Part shown: positions 1 through 10,456 of the stretch, piece after piece
Layout of the letters: every line of letters begins with the position of its first letter
Numbering within the stretch: position 1 is the stretch's first letter
Origin: Bacteroidota bacterium
Lineage (GTDB): Bacteria > Bacteroidota > Bacteroidia > Chitinophagales > Chitinophagaceae
Direction: 5' to 3'
Length of the DNA stretch: 64,000 nt
Assembly: GCA_018971025.1 (NCBI GenBank)
Contig: JAGWVE010000002.1
Coordinates: forward strand, 1 to 64,000
Notes under the pieces: model-generated
Databases searched by the model: none
The model's input: only the letters and a program-made list of their open reading frames with translations
Told to the model about the DNA's origin: nothing
Translations under genes and position numbers: made by a program

Positions 1-974
1 GAAGAAAGTGCGATGGTTTTATTAAAGCCCATCATTAAGCCTTCTCCCTCTACATATTTGAAAGAAATATTTGCTACGTGTGGTAAACGGTGCTCTTTGC
101 TACCATTTACATAAGACTCATCAATTTGTGTTAAAGCCGCTTCCAGCTTATCTCTTAGCTTGCTCAAGCGCTCAGCGTCAGCTGCCATTTCTAGTCTTGC
201 AAGTTCACATGCTTTACCAAAACCAACAATACCCGGTACGTTTAAGGTACCACTGCGCATGCCTCTTTCGTGTCCGCCACCGTCCATTTGAGCAGTTACT
301 TTAACACGTGGATTTTTACGACGTACATACAATGCACCAATTCCTTTAGGACCATACATTTTATGTGCTGTAAAGGCCATGATATCGATACCATCTGCGT
401 TAACGTCTACAGGAATTTTACCCACTGCTTGCACTGCATCTGAGAAAAATAGTACACCATGCTTTTTAGCAATCGCGCTGATTTCTTTAATAGGTTGCAC
501 CACGCCAATTTCGTTGTTGGCATACATGATCGCAATTAAGATGGTAGTTGGCTTGATAGCAGCTTCAAGCGCTGTTAAGTCAATTAAACCATTGGCAGCT
601 ACTGGTAAGTAGGTTACCTCGCCCCCTAAATGCTCAATATGTTTACAGGTATCTAACACAGCTTTGTGCTCGGTAGTGCAGGTAATGATATGGTTTCCCT
701 TGCTGGCATACATTTCATACACACCCTTGATACCAAGGTTATCACCCTCTGTAGCACCCGATGTAAAGATGATTTCTTTAGGGTCCGCACCTATTAGTTT
801 TGCTACTTGCTCACGTGCATAATCCACCGCTTCTTCGGCTTCCCATCCAAAAGGGTGGTTACGGCTCGCGGCATTACCAAAATGCTCTGTAAAATAAGGA
901 ATCATAGCCTCTAAAACCCTTGGATCCATTGGGGTTGTGGCGTTATTATCTAGGTAAATAGGTAACTTCAACAT
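1..974 (-). CDS. iscS: Cysteine desulfurase (IscS/NifS family), partial, C-terminus runs off the left edge
   Basis: Reverse-strand translation from ATG at 974: [79 protein letters not shown]...; PLP-Lys region [20 protein letters not shown]. Confidence 0.95.
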   Translation of the reverse strand, partial: MLKLPIYLDNNATTPMDPRVLEAMIPYFTEHFGNAASRNHPFGWEAEEAVDYAREQVAKLIGADPKEIIFTSGATEGDNLGIKGVYEMYASKGNHIITCTTEHKAVLDTCKHIEHLGGEVTYLPVAANGLIDLTALEAAIKPTTILIAIMYANNEIGVVQPIKEISAIAKKHGVLFFSDAVQAVGKIPVDVNADGIDIMAFTAHKMYGPKGIGALYVRRKNPRVKVTAQMDGGGHERGMRSGTLNVPGIVGFGKACELARLEMAADAERLSKLRDKLEAALTQIDESYVNGSKEHRLPHVANISFKYVEGEGLMMGFNKTIALS

Positions 975-1095
975 AATTTGAGAAATTTGCTTGACTTATA
1001 AACACGAAAGTACTGCAATAGGTTTATAATTGCGGGCGAATAGGGGTGTAAAACCTCATTTTTTCTCAATTCGTAAAAGCAAAAATGGGCTCGTC

Positions 1096-1506
1096 ATGAA
1101 AAAAATTGAACATATTGGAATTGCGGTCAAAAATTTTGAAGTTTCGGTGCCATTATACGAGAAATTATTAAACACAAACTGTTACAAACAGGAGCTGGTT
1201 GCTTCCGAAAAGGTAAATACCGCCTTTTTTAAAGTGGGCGAAAGCAAAATTGAGCTTGTATGTTCTACCGATCCTGAAGGGGTAATTGCTAGGTATATCG
1301 ACAAAAAAGGGGAAGGCATCCATCATATTGCCTATGAAGTGGAAGACATTTATGCCGAAATGGCCCGAATGCAAGAAGAGGGCTTTACCCTACTCCAGGA
1401 TGCACCCAAAAGAGGTGCCGACAATAAATGGGTTTGTTTTTTACACCCAAAAGATACAGGTGGTGTGCTTGTAGAACTTTGTCAAGAAATTATTGAAGCG
1501 AAATAA
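1096..1506 (+). CDS. mce: Methylmalonyl-CoA epimerase (VOC/glyoxalase superfamily)
   Basis: MKKIEHIGIAVKNFEVSVPLYEKLL...GEGIHHIAYEVEDI...KDTGGVLVELCQ. The ORF track starts at 1030; ATG 1096 fits the family start better. Confidence 0.9.
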   Translation: MKKIEHIGIAVKNFEVSVPLYEKLLNTNCYKQELVASEKVNTAFFKVGESKIELVCSTDPEGVIARYIDKKGEGIHHIAYEVEDIYAEMARMQEEGFTLLQDAPKRGADNKWVCFLHPKDTGGVLVELCQEIIEAK

Positions 1507-1510
1507 ATAT

Positions 1511-2218
1511 TTAAAGCGCTAATTTTTCTACAGCTACTTGCGCAGCTACTTGGCTCGCATCTTTTTTATTATAACCTTTTCCTAAGGCAATCACTTCACC
1601 GTCGATGGTAACATGAATGGTAAAAAGTCTGCGCGTCCCTTCCATTTTTTCTTCTACTAATTCAAAGTCTAACACTTTTCCATTTTTACTAGCCCAGCCA
1701 ATTAATTTATTTTTCAAATTAATATCAATCTGTTCTAAGTCGTCTACAAACATATGTGGTATCACAATTTGTTTGAGTACCCAAGCCTGTGTTTTAATAT
1801 AACCCTGATCGAGATAAACCGCTCCCACCAATGCTTCTAGTGTGTTACCAAAAATTTGACTTCCTTTTAAAGCGTTGTCAAATTTATTGTACATGGTTAA
1901 TTTTCGAAGACCCATTTTTAATGCAACATCATTGAGTTGTTGCCTGTTCACCATTTTACTACGCATCTCGGTTAAAAAACCTTCGCCTTTGTAAGGATAT
2001 CTTTTAAATAAATAATCTGCAACTACGGCACTTAATACAGCATCGCCTAAATATTCTAATCGCTCATTGTTTGCCTCTGCTGTTTCTTTTACAGAACGGT
2101 GGCTTAATGCAGTAGAGTATAAGAGTAATTTACCTGGTTTAAAACCAAGTACATTTCTTAATTGCTGATCAAAACTATTTGATGATGAAGAGGAAAAAAG
2201 TTGCTTAAAAAACTGCAC
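1511..2218 (-). CDS. rnc: Ribonuclease III
   Basis: NERLEYLGDAVLSAVVADYLF signature and a C-terminal dsRBD-like segment (GYNKKDASQVAAQVAVEKL); follows fabF. Confidence 0.95.
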   Translation of the reverse strand: MQFFKQLFSSSSSNSFDQQLRNVLGFKPGKLLLYSTALSHRSVKETAEANNERLEYLGDAVLSAVVADYLFKRYPYKGEGFLTEMRSKMVNRQQLNDVALKMGLRKLTMYNKFDNALKGSQIFGNTLEALVGAVYLDQGYIKTQAWVLKQIVIPHMFVDDLEQIDINLKNKLIGWASKNGKVLDFELVEEKMEGTRRLFTIHVTIDGEVIALGKGYNKKDASQVAAQVAVEKLAL

Positions 2219-2221
2219 AAC

Positions 2222-3475
2222 TTAAGCTATAAATTTTTTCACAATTACACAAGCATTGTGTCCACCAAATCCAAACGTATTGCTTAATGCCGCGTTCACC
2301 ACTCTTTTTTGAGGGGTATTGAAAGTGAAATTAAGTCTTGGATCTAGGGTAGGATCGTCTGTAAAGTGATTGATCGTAGGCGGAACAATATCATGAATAA
2401 CAGACTGAATACAAGCAATGGTTTCAATAACACCGGCAGCACCTAAACAGTGGCCCGTCATTGATTTTGTTGCAGAAATATTGAGTTTGTATGCGTGCTC
2501 ACCAAATACACCAGTAATGGCTTTTGTTTCGGCGCCATCACCAAGTGGCGTAGACGTACCATGCGTATTGATATAATCAATCTCGTGTGGCTGCATGCCC
2601 GCATCGCTTAAGGCAGCGCGCATTACATTTAATGCACCAAGCCCTTCTGGGTGTGGAGCCGTTAAATGGTAAGCATCAGCGGTAGCACCACCACCAGCAA
2701 TTTCACAATATATTTTGGCACCACGTTTTACAGCGTGATCATAATCTTCTAAAATAAGGGCGCCTGCAGCTTCTCCCATTACAAATCCATCTCTGTCTTT
2801 GTCGTAAGGACGGCTAGCAGTTGCTGGGTCATCGTTGCGTTCACTCATGGCTTTCATGGCGTTAAATCCACCAATGCCCGCTTCACCAATTACGGCTTCG
2901 GCACCTCCTGCAACAATAATATCTGCTTTTCCTAATCTGATGGTATCTACCGCGCAAACAATACCATTGGTACTAGATGCACAAGCACTTACCACTGCAT
3001 AGTTAGGACCTCTAAATCCATGACGCATGGAAATTTGTCCGGCAGCAATATCTAAAATCATTTTTGGAATGAAGAAAGGATTGAAACGAGGTGTTCCATC
3101 TCCTGCGGCGAAGTTTGATACTTCTTCCTGAAAAGTTACAAGACCTCCAATGCCACTTGCAAAAATGACACCTACACGGTCAGGATCTACATTGTCTTTT
3201 GTAATACCCGCATCAACAACAGCTTGGTCGCTGGCTACAAGGGCAATTTGAGCAAAACGGTCTAATTTTCTGGCTTCTTTACGATCCATAAATTCGGTTG
3301 GATCAAAGCCCTTAATCTCACACGCAAAACGTGTTTTAAATTTAGAAGCGTCAAAAAGAGTGATAGGTGCTGCCCCTGAAACGCCCGCTAATAAATTGTT
3401 CCAATAATCATGTAGATTATTTCCAATAGGTGTTAGCGTTCCAATTCCTGTAACAACGACTCTTTTAAGTGCCAT
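2222..3475 (-). CDS. fabF: Beta-ketoacyl-ACP synthase II
   Basis: MALKRVVVTGIGTLTPIGN..., VSACASSTNGI active-site Cys, NTHGTSTPLGD, GHCLGAAG. Confidence 0.96.
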   Translation of the reverse strand: MALKRVVVTGIGTLTPIGNNLHDYWNNLLAGVSGAAPITLFDASKFKTRFACEIKGFDPTEFMDRKEARKLDRFAQIALVASDQAVVDAGITKDNVDPDRVGVIFASGIGGLVTFQEEVSNFAAGDGTPRFNPFFIPKMILDIAAGQISMRHGFRGPNYAVVSACASSTNGIVCAVDTIRLGKADIIVAGGAEAVIGEAGIGGFNAMKAMSERNDDPATASRPYDKDRDGFVMGEAAGALILEDYDHAVKRGAKIYCEIAGGGATADAYHLTAPHPEGLGALNVMRAALSDAGMQPHEIDYINTHGTSTPLGDGAETKAITGVFGEHAYKLNISATKSMTGHCLGAAGVIETIACIQSVIHDIVPPTINHFTDDPTLDPRLNFTFNTPQKRVVNAALSNTFGFGGHNACVIVKKFIA

Positions 3476-3496
3476 AACTTAAACCTGATTAAGTGA

Positions 3497-3538
3497 TAAT
3501 CCGCCTTTCAAAGCTTGTGACTTTAGAAAGGCGGATTA
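3497..3538 (-). other. Perfect 13-bp stem-loop between acpP and fabF
   Basis: TAATCCGCCTTTC (3497-3509) / GAAAGGCGGATTA (3526-3538) with a 16-nt loop; no U-run follows on the minus strand. Confidence 0.7.
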
Positions 3539-3563
3539 AAAAAATTATTCCTAAATAGAATGC

Positions 3564-3800
3564 TTATTTAGCGTGCTCTTCCAAGTAGGCAACAGCTTGG
3601 CCAACTGTAGTAATGGTTTCAGCCTGCTCGTCTGGAATAGAAATGTTGAATTCTTTTTCGAATTCCATAATTAACTCAACGGTATCGAGTGAATCTGCAC
3701 CGAGGTCATTGGTAAAAGAAGCTTCATTTGTAACTTCAGCTTCGTCTACGCCTAATTTGTCAACGATGATTTTCTTAACTCTTGTTGCGATGTCTGACAT
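3564..3800 (-). CDS. acpP: Acyl carrier protein
   Basis: 78 aa with [17 protein letters not shown] phosphopantetheine motif. Confidence 0.97.
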   Translation of the reverse strand: MSDIATRVKKIIVDKLGVDEAEVTNEASFTNDLGADSLDTVELIMEFEKEFNISIPDEQAETITTVGQAVAYLEEHAK

Positions 3801-3963
3801 TGTAAAAGGTTTTGTTTACGGCGCAAAAATATACTTTTTGTTAAATAACCAATCTTTTCGGACATTTTTGTTTCCACAGACCAACAGCTCAATTATTCAC
3901 AATAGACCAACTTGAGCGTAAAATCATGAAAATCATGCCTATATTGTAGCTAAAGCGTCAGAT

Positions 3964-4392
3964 ATGTCATTAAAAATAATTGAATTTGGCTCCCCTTCTT
4001 ACCAAAAAATGGTGGAATTAAGGTTCCAAATACTGCGTCAACCACTTGGTCTCACCTTTAGTCAAGCCGATTTAGACAAAGAAAAGGATGATGTTTTAAT
4101 TGGTTTTTTTGAAGACGATGATTTGGAGGGCTGCTGTATTTTAACACCAGAAAATAAAACTAACATCCGTTTGCGTCAAATGGCGGTTGTGGATGGCTTA
4201 CAAGGAAAGGGAATTGGGCGAGTAATCATGAATTTTGCCGAAAATGTAGCGAGGGACAAGGGCTATAAGATATTACATATGCATGCCAGAAAGTCGGCAG
4301 TTGGCTTTTACCAAAAGCTAGGCTATCAAATTGTTGGTGAAGAATTTGAAGAAGTAACGATTCCGCACTTCGAAATGCAAAAAGCTTTGTAA
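3964..4392 (+). CDS. GNAT family N-acetyltransferase
   Basis: RLRQMAVVDGLQGKGIGRVIMNFAENVARDKGYKILHMHARKSAVGFYQKLGY, acetyl-CoA-binding motif. Confidence 0.88.
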   Translation: MSLKIIEFGSPSYQKMVELRFQILRQPLGLTFSQADLDKEKDDVLIGFFEDDDLEGCCILTPENKTNIRLRQMAVVDGLQGKGIGRVIMNFAENVARDKGYKILHMHARKSAVGFYQKLGYQIVGEEFEEVTIPHFEMQKAL

Positions 4393-4395
4393 ATC

Positions 4396-4869
4396 TTAGG
4401 CTCCTATTTTTTTATTGAGTAGCCCTCTTAGTTCGTGACGCATATTGTCGGGCATACCTTCTTTAGGTACAATAAAAAAGGATTTCGCATCAAAATATAA
4501 ATGGAAAAAATGCGGGCTTTCAAAAAACTTGGAAAACTTTTCCCAGCCCCAATGCACTGACCCTCTAGCATTTGAGAGCGTTACCTGAGCATCTGCAAAA
4601 TCGATGGTAAAAGTATCTTTAAAGGTGGCTGCTTTTTTATAAATAGAATGTGGCATGATGTACCAAAAAGTAACCATCATTACCAGCCACAAAATAGAAC
4701 CTAATAAAAACGGTTCTGGTCTAATTTTTTTTGAATAAAATAATGCAGCAGAAACAATTGCAAACACGTTAATAAGTATCACCAATAATTTTACGCCCCT
4801 GTCTTGAACAAAATGATAACGTACGCCTTGTATCACTTTATTTTTTTCGTAACTAAATGAATGCTGCAT
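4396..4869 (-). CDS. Membrane protein with two TM segments and a YcxB-like domain
   Basis: Hydrophobic segments followed by a WEKFSKFFESPHFFHLYFDAKSFFIVPK YcxB-like C-terminus. Confidence 0.6.
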   Translation of the reverse strand: MQHSFSYEKNKVIQGVRYHFVQDRGVKLLVILINVFAIVSAALFYSKKIRPEPFLLGSILWLVMMVTFWYIMPHSIYKKAATFKDTFTIDFADAQVTLSNARGSVHWGWEKFSKFFESPHFFHLYFDAKSFFIVPKEGMPDNMRHELRGLLNKKIGA

Positions 4870-4907
4870 ATTTGAATAGATTAAGCCAAAAGTAACTAAT
4901 TTTAATT

Positions 4908-5879
4908 ATGTCAGACACCACGCTACATAAAATAGCCGCAGCACTAGGGCTTAGCATCTCAACAGTATCAAGGGCCCTTAAAGGACATCCAGACATTTCG
5001 GTGCAAACCAAAAAAAAAGTATTAACGGCTGCAGCTAAATTAAATTACTCACCCAATCCAAATACGGTATACAATGCGGTAAGAAGTAGCCACTTTATTG
5101 CTCTTTTTATTCCTGTTACGCCTTCTACTTATTTTCAAGAATTTATACATACCGCCAACCAACTTGCCGAACATGCAGACTATAGTATTTTGGTATTGCC
5201 ACTAACAAATAACACCGTCAGCACTACTGCTCAAATAAAATTTTGCAAACAAAATAAAGTACATGGCATCATTATTTGTCAAGATCCATTACAGCCTACT
5301 AATCCAAAATTTAAAAAAATAAAAGAGTTGGGCGTTCCCGTCATTGTGGTAAATGGTACCGTACCAAGTACAGGCATTCATTATTTTAAAGAAGATATTG
5401 AATCGATGGCGGGTATGGTGGCCAGTAAAATTGTGGAACAAAATAAACATCAAATTTTAGCAATTTTTGACGAAGCCCCTTCTGTTAAAACAGAACAAAT
5501 ATTAAATGCCTTTATTGACAAAGTAGCAGCACTCGAAAAAAATGTAGCCGTGGTGTATGCTGCGTCAACGCCTGAATCAAAAAACATTTGCACAAGCGCA
5601 ATAGCTGAGGCAAAATACGATGCTATTTTTTGCATGAATGACGCGCTATTAATTGGAGCTTGGCAGGCCCTAGAAGCTAGCGCGCAAAAGATCCCTTTAT
5701 TTGGCATAAGCGACGGCGGTGGACTACCCGCCATTTTACCGCAAACTGTTTCCTATGCGCATTATAGTGGCATTCAGTCTGCCAAAGAAACACTATCATG
5801 GCTACTGCGGGTAATGCAAGAAAAAACGCCTCCCACCGAACACACGCTTACCATGATATGGCATCAAAGTAAGGCCTAA
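4908..5879 (+). CDS. LacI-family transcriptional regulator
   Basis: N-terminal HTH LHKIAAALGLSISTVSRALKGHPDISVQTKKKVLTAAAKLNYSPN, then a periplasmic-binding-like domain. Confidence 0.92.
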   Translation: MSDTTLHKIAAALGLSISTVSRALKGHPDISVQTKKKVLTAAAKLNYSPNPNTVYNAVRSSHFIALFIPVTPSTYFQEFIHTANQLAEHADYSILVLPLTNNTVSTTAQIKFCKQNKVHGIIICQDPLQPTNPKFKKIKELGVPVIVVNGTVPSTGIHYFKEDIESMAGMVASKIVEQNKHQILAIFDEAPSVKTEQILNAFIDKVAALEKNVAVVYAASTPESKNICTSAIAEAKYDAIFCMNDALLIGAWQALEASAQKIPLFGISDGGGLPAILPQTVSYAHYSGIQSAKETLSWLLRVMQEKTPPTEHTLTMIWHQSKA

Positions 5880-5882
5880 TTT

Positions 5883-7256
5883 TTAGGGTAAAATTTGCAT
5901 TTTTAAGCTCCTAAAAGATACTTCATTGCCATGGTCTTGTAGCAGTAAACGACCTTTGGGTGCCATGCCAAAATTAGGCCAATTGGCATATTTACTTTTT
6001 GCCACAAGTGCATAAAAATATTGCTCGCCTCTTTTGTATTCGAGCATTTTCCATCCGTTTAAAAAATGCGAAACTGTTCCATCTTTTGTTACTTTAATCA
6101 TGCCTCTATTCCAATCGCCAATTTTATGTCGCGCACGATTTTCTTTTACGGATGGAATTAAATCATAGAGTGAACCAAGTGTTCTATTGCCTATCGATCC
6201 CAATTTAGCATCCGGATGCAGCGCATCATCGAGTATTTGATATTCTAAACCAATTGCAGAACCTGCATTGTTTTCTTTTTCTGTAACAAAATACTTTACA
6301 CCACTATTAGCACCAGGCGTCATTTTAAATTCAAATTGAAAAATAAAAGCATCATATTCATTTTCTGATACGATATCACCACCATTGGTAGACTCTGCTC
6401 CATCCGACGATAGTACTGTTAACAGGCCATCCTGTACCTTCCAACCTTTTTCCGGAAAACCTGACTTGTAGGCGCCTCTCCAACCGTTTGTAGTTTTGCC
6501 ATCAAAGAGCAGATGAACCCCTTGCATTTTTTCTTGTTGAGACACATGATTGGGAAGAAGATTTACCACAAATGTTGGATCGAGTGGCGTTGGTTGTAAA
6601 TGCGTGGTTTGTATTTTAATATTTCTCCATCTAATTTTTTTACCAGCTTCTTCTGCTTTACCAATAGAATGCACTTGCAGCGCAATAAATCCAGCAGGCG
6701 TCATGTCATCCACTAAGCTTGCCACCGGTTTACCATTTAAAAAAGTACGCATGCTATTGCCAATACATTCGATACGGCAAGTATTCCATGCTTGAAATTT
6801 AAAAAGTGTTTTTGCAGGCTCGTTATAAGATACTGGATACAACCAATCTCTTCTACTTTCATCATATATACCTGCTGTCCATGCTCTGGGCGATGGATCT
6901 ATTTCATATTGGTATCCATGCACCCTGCCGTTTAAATAATCAGGCTTGCTTTCACTTCTAAACTGAATACCCGAATTCATGATATCGTCTAATTTGAATT
7001 CCAGTTCCAATATAAAATCGCCGTACGTTTTTTCGGTTACTAAAAAAGAATTGGGTTCTCCTAAAACCGTAGCCCCCACAATTTCACCATTGATCACTTC
7101 GTATTTAGCTTTTCCATTTAATTGTTTCCAACCAGTCAGGTCTTTACCATTAAATAAAGGCGTCCAATTGCCGGCTTTATTGGTTTGAGCCATCGTAACT
7201 CCCAAAACAATGGTACATACAAGTGTTGCGAGGAGCGCGGATTTAAGTGTTTGCAT
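5883..7256 (-). CDS. Secreted protein with two DUF1080 (3-keto-disaccharide hydrolase) domains
   Basis: Signal peptide; two copies of the LFNGKDLTGWKQ / LFDGKTTNGWRG motif with NSGIQFRSE / NSGVKYFVTE. Confidence 0.88.
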   Translation of the reverse strand: MQTLKSALLATLVCTIVLGVTMAQTNKAGNWTPLFNGKDLTGWKQLNGKAKYEVINGEIVGATVLGEPNSFLVTEKTYGDFILELEFKLDDIMNSGIQFRSESKPDYLNGRVHGYQYEIDPSPRAWTAGIYDESRRDWLYPVSYNEPAKTLFKFQAWNTCRIECIGNSMRTFLNGKPVASLVDDMTPAGFIALQVHSIGKAEEAGKKIRWRNIKIQTTHLQPTPLDPTFVVNLLPNHVSQQEKMQGVHLLFDGKTTNGWRGAYKSGFPEKGWKVQDGLLTVLSSDGAESTNGGDIVSENEYDAFIFQFEFKMTPGANSGVKYFVTEKENNAGSAIGLEYQILDDALHPDAKLGSIGNRTLGSLYDLIPSVKENRARHKIGDWNRGMIKVTKDGTVSHFLNGWKMLEYKRGEQYFYALVAKSKYANWPNFGMAPKGRLLLQDHGNEVSFRSLKMQILP

Positions 7257-7402
7257 AACAAGGATTTAGCTTCGTAAAAAAGAATGCTTTAGCTAATTTA
7301 TGGTTTTAGGCCGAAGGCATCTAAAAAATTTGCGGGAAATACATGGGGTAAAAAGGGGTCTAAAATAGGGGATCGTGGGCAAAAGTGCTAGCTTGTTATG
7401 AT

Positions 7403-7837
7403 ATGCCCTTGAAGGTTTCAAAATGCAGGTTACTTATTGTAGACGATGACGAAGTAAACAGGGCTTTACTTCACTTTTTGCTGCAATCATTTGACTGTAT
7501 AACTTCAGACGCTATCAATGGCAAAGAAGCCATCAGGCAATTAGACCTTGTTAAAAGCATTCCCACTATTATGCTCCTCGACCTTAATATGCCCGTTATG
7601 GATGGCTACCAGGTTATTGATGTCATAAAAAATAATAGGGAAGCATACCCACTTACCCGCATCATTGTTATTAGCGCCACCAGCTTTACAAAATTTAAGC
7701 AAAGAGAAAACCCTATTCATATAAGTGGCTACATAGAAAAGCCTATTAACAAAGCACAACTAATGCAAGCAATAACAGAAACAGCTAAAGAAGTAATAGA
7801 ACAACAACAAGTATTAGTAAATATAAAAGTCAAATAA
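7403..7837 (+). CDS. Single-domain response regulator
   Basis: CRLLIVDDDEVNRALLHFLL...MLLDLNMPVMDGYQVI...YIEKPINKAQL. ATG at 7403 preferred over GTG 7385. Confidence 0.9.
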   Translation: MPLKVSKCRLLIVDDDEVNRALLHFLLQSFDCITSDAINGKEAIRQLDLVKSIPTIMLLDLNMPVMDGYQVIDVIKNNREAYPLTRIIVISATSFTKFKQRENPIHISGYIEKPINKAQLMQAITETAKEVIEQQQVLVNIKVK

Positions 7838-7838
7838 T

Positions 7839-9353
7839 ATGGGGGTGCAAAATAGCTTGATACAATCCTTACAAAACGAAAATGACTTTTATAAGCAACT
7901 GCTATTTAATATTCCCGCCGATATTGCCATATTTGACACAGCCCATAAATATTTGTACGTTAATAAAGTGGCGCTTTCCACGGGTGATAGCCGTCACTGG
8001 ATCATAGGAAAAGACGATTTTGAATACTGTACCCATTTTAACAAACCCATCGAGCTTGCCATTAATAGAAGGTCCTATTTTACAGAGGCTTTAGCAGAAG
8101 GTACACAAGTTGAATTTGAAGAAATCAACAAAGACAAAGACGGTCATCCAGTTTTTAATCTTCGAAAATTTTTTCCGGTAAGGGATCAAAATGGGCACCA
8201 TGATTTTGTCATTGGCTACGGCATTAATATCACCAATATTAGAACTCGTGAAAAATTACAAATAGAACGCGAAAAAGATTTTAGGCACTTAATTGATGCC
8301 ATGGAGCAGCTCGTTATTGTTTGTACCCATGATGGTCAAATAACATACGCCAACCCCATGTGGAAACAAATAGCAGGTACGGGTACAAAAAACGTACATG
8401 AGGTGCTTAAAAGTAGCGGTAAGCATTTTGTAAAAAATTGTTTTTCTTATTTAGCTTCTGGAAAATATGTGTATCCCAACAAAATAGCCTGGCTACAAGA
8501 CGCAAATCAAAAAAAAGTAAGGCTAAGCTACCATTTTGCCCACTTTACAGACTATGATAACAATAAGCCTCAACTGGCTATGTTTTTTACCAATATCACA
8601 GATATTATTAGGGCACAACAGGAACATAAAAAAGGAGAACGAGCAGCCCGCAGGCTAAGTCAACTAAAGTCAAATTTTATCAATTTGGTTTCACATGAAT
8701 TAAGAACACCCTTGTCGGTTATATTATCCAGTGCCGAAATACTTGAGATGCAAACAGCACAAGTATTTCAAAAAAATCCAACTGCAGCCACAAAGCACCT
8801 CACCAGAATTGTACACCAGGTCGATAAAATGACCAAACTACTCACCGATTTTTTACTCGTGAGTAAAATAGAATCTGGCAACTTATCACTACAGCTAAGC
8901 CACTGTAATGTGGTATCTATTTTACAAAAAGTAGCGCATGAATCTTTCATGCCCTACAAAGATGGCAGACAAGTTTTAATAACCACAAAAGGAATTCCAA
9001 AAACACAAATTGCAGACAGCAATATGCTTCAAATGATATTTGAAAATATACTATCCAACGCATGTAAATACTCGACTGGTAAGACAGCACCAAAAGCCCA
9101 GATTAGATTTGCTAAAAATAATTGGACTTTACTAGTAACAGATGCAGGGATTGGCATGCCAGAAAAATATAAAAAAGAGTTGTATACCGCATTTGTTAGG
9201 GGCAGTAATGTTGGAAACATTGAAGGGACGGGTCTTGGACTAATGCTGGTTCATTACTTAGTTCAACAGCACTTAGGACAAATTCAAATAAAAAGTACCA
9301 TGCACAAAGGCACGACCATTCTAATTCGTTTCCCATACAATACATTCGAATGA
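7839..9353 (+). CDS. PAS-domain sensor histidine kinase
   Basis: PAS-like N-terminus, H-box VSHELRTPLSVILSS, NILSNACKYS, DAGIGMPE, GTGLGLMLV. Confidence 0.92.
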   Translation: MGVQNSLIQSLQNENDFYKQLLFNIPADIAIFDTAHKYLYVNKVALSTGDSRHWIIGKDDFEYCTHFNKPIELAINRRSYFTEALAEGTQVEFEEINKDKDGHPVFNLRKFFPVRDQNGHHDFVIGYGINITNIRTREKLQIEREKDFRHLIDAMEQLVIVCTHDGQITYANPMWKQIAGTGTKNVHEVLKSSGKHFVKNCFSYLASGKYVYPNKIAWLQDANQKKVRLSYHFAHFTDYDNNKPQLAMFFTNITDIIRAQQEHKKGERAARRLSQLKSNFINLVSHELRTPLSVILSSAEILEMQTAQVFQKNPTAATKHLTRIVHQVDKMTKLLTDFLLVSKIESGNLSLQLSHCNVVSILQKVAHESFMPYKDGRQVLITTKGIPKTQIADSNMLQMIFENILSNACKYSTGKTAPKAQIRFAKNNWTLLVTDAGIGMPEKYKKELYTAFVRGSNVGNIEGTGLGLMLVHYLVQQHLGQIQIKSTMHKGTTILIRFPYNTFE

Positions 9354-10456
9354 AAAAAATATTAGTTATAGAAGACGAACATGATATATGTGATTCCATT
9401 AAAGAAATTGTTGAAATGGCAGGCTATGAAGCTACTCCTGCAAGCAATGGAGCTGCCGGACTTATGGAACTCATGCACCACCATTACGACTTAATTATTT
9501 GTGATGTTATGATGCCAGAAATGGATGGCTTTTCTTTACTAGCTACCTTAAAAAAAGATCCTTCCTTTGTTACCCCATTTATTTTTTTAACTGCAAAAGT
9601 CCAGGCAAATGATTTACGCGCTGGCATGAGCCTAGGCGCCGACGATTATTTACACAAGCCTTTTAAAAGCAAAGATTTACTAGCCGCCATAGAAACCAGG
9701 CTTTTTAAACATGAAAAACTAAACCAATTACAGGCGCAAAAAGCCGCTATGCTTGAAAAAACAATCGAACTCATGGTTGGTCACGAATTTAAAACACCCA
9801 TGAATGGCATTATTAATTTCAATGCGCTTATTGCCGAAAATGCATCAAGCCTAAATAACGAAAAATTACAAAGCCTTTGTAATTATTTACAAATTAGTGC
9901 CGAACGTTTACTTACTACCTATGGTAAAATAAATACCTATTACAATCTGCAAAAAGCAGTTCATGTCTCTGCTTTAGCTGACGACAATCATTTAGATCCA
10001 CACCATATTATCGACTCCATTAAAAGCGTGATACACAAACAAAACCGGACCAATGATCTTGTATTTCATGCGCCTACCCCTGCCCTCTTTTTTTCTACTC
10101 TTATACATGAAGCTGTAAAAGAATTGATTGAAAACGCTTGTAAGTTTTCTGAAAAAGGCACGCCAATTATTGTTTCAATAACCACAGAAAATCTAAGACA
10201 TAAAATTAGCGTCACCAACCAAACATCGCATACCAACGCTACTGCATTAAATAATTACCGATTATTTGAACAACATGATAGAGCATCCAATGAGCAGCAA
10301 GGTCTTGGTATAGGACTCGCTATAAGCAAACTAATTACAAGTATGCACAACGGCAGCATTGAGTTTATAGATACTGAAAAAAACACCACAGAAACTGCTA
10401 CACGCAGTATTGAGGCAATCATTTATTTGCCAATACAAAATTTAGAAAAGATATAA
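9350..10456 (+). CDS. Response regulator-histidine kinase (REC at N-terminus, HK at C-terminus)
   Basis: REC: KKILVIEDEHDICDSI...LIICDVMMPEMDGF...YLHKPFKSKDL; HK: VGHEFKTPMNGI...ELIENACKFS...GLGIGLAISKL. Confidence 0.9.
   Translation: MKKILVIEDEHDICDSIKEIVEMAGYEATPASNGAAGLMELMHHHYDLIICDVMMPEMDGFSLLATLKKDPSFVTPFIFLTAKVQANDLRAGMSLGADDYLHKPFKSKDLLAAIETRLFKHEKLNQLQAQKAAMLEKTIELMVGHEFKTPMNGIINFNALIAENASSLNNEKLQSLCNYLQISAERLLTTYGKINTYYNLQKAVHVSALADDNHLDPHHIIDSIKSVIHKQNRTNDLVFHAPTPALFFSTLIHEAVKELIENACKFSEKGTPIIVSITTENLRHKISVTNQTSHTNATALNNYRLFEQHDRASNEQQGLGIGLAISKLITSMHNGSIEFIDTEKNTTETATRSIEAIIYLPIQNLEKI

Noticed and set aside
71-612. Two 77-aa plus-strand ORFs at the left edge
   Set aside because: Antisense to iscS, which has clear family motifs; no independent support.
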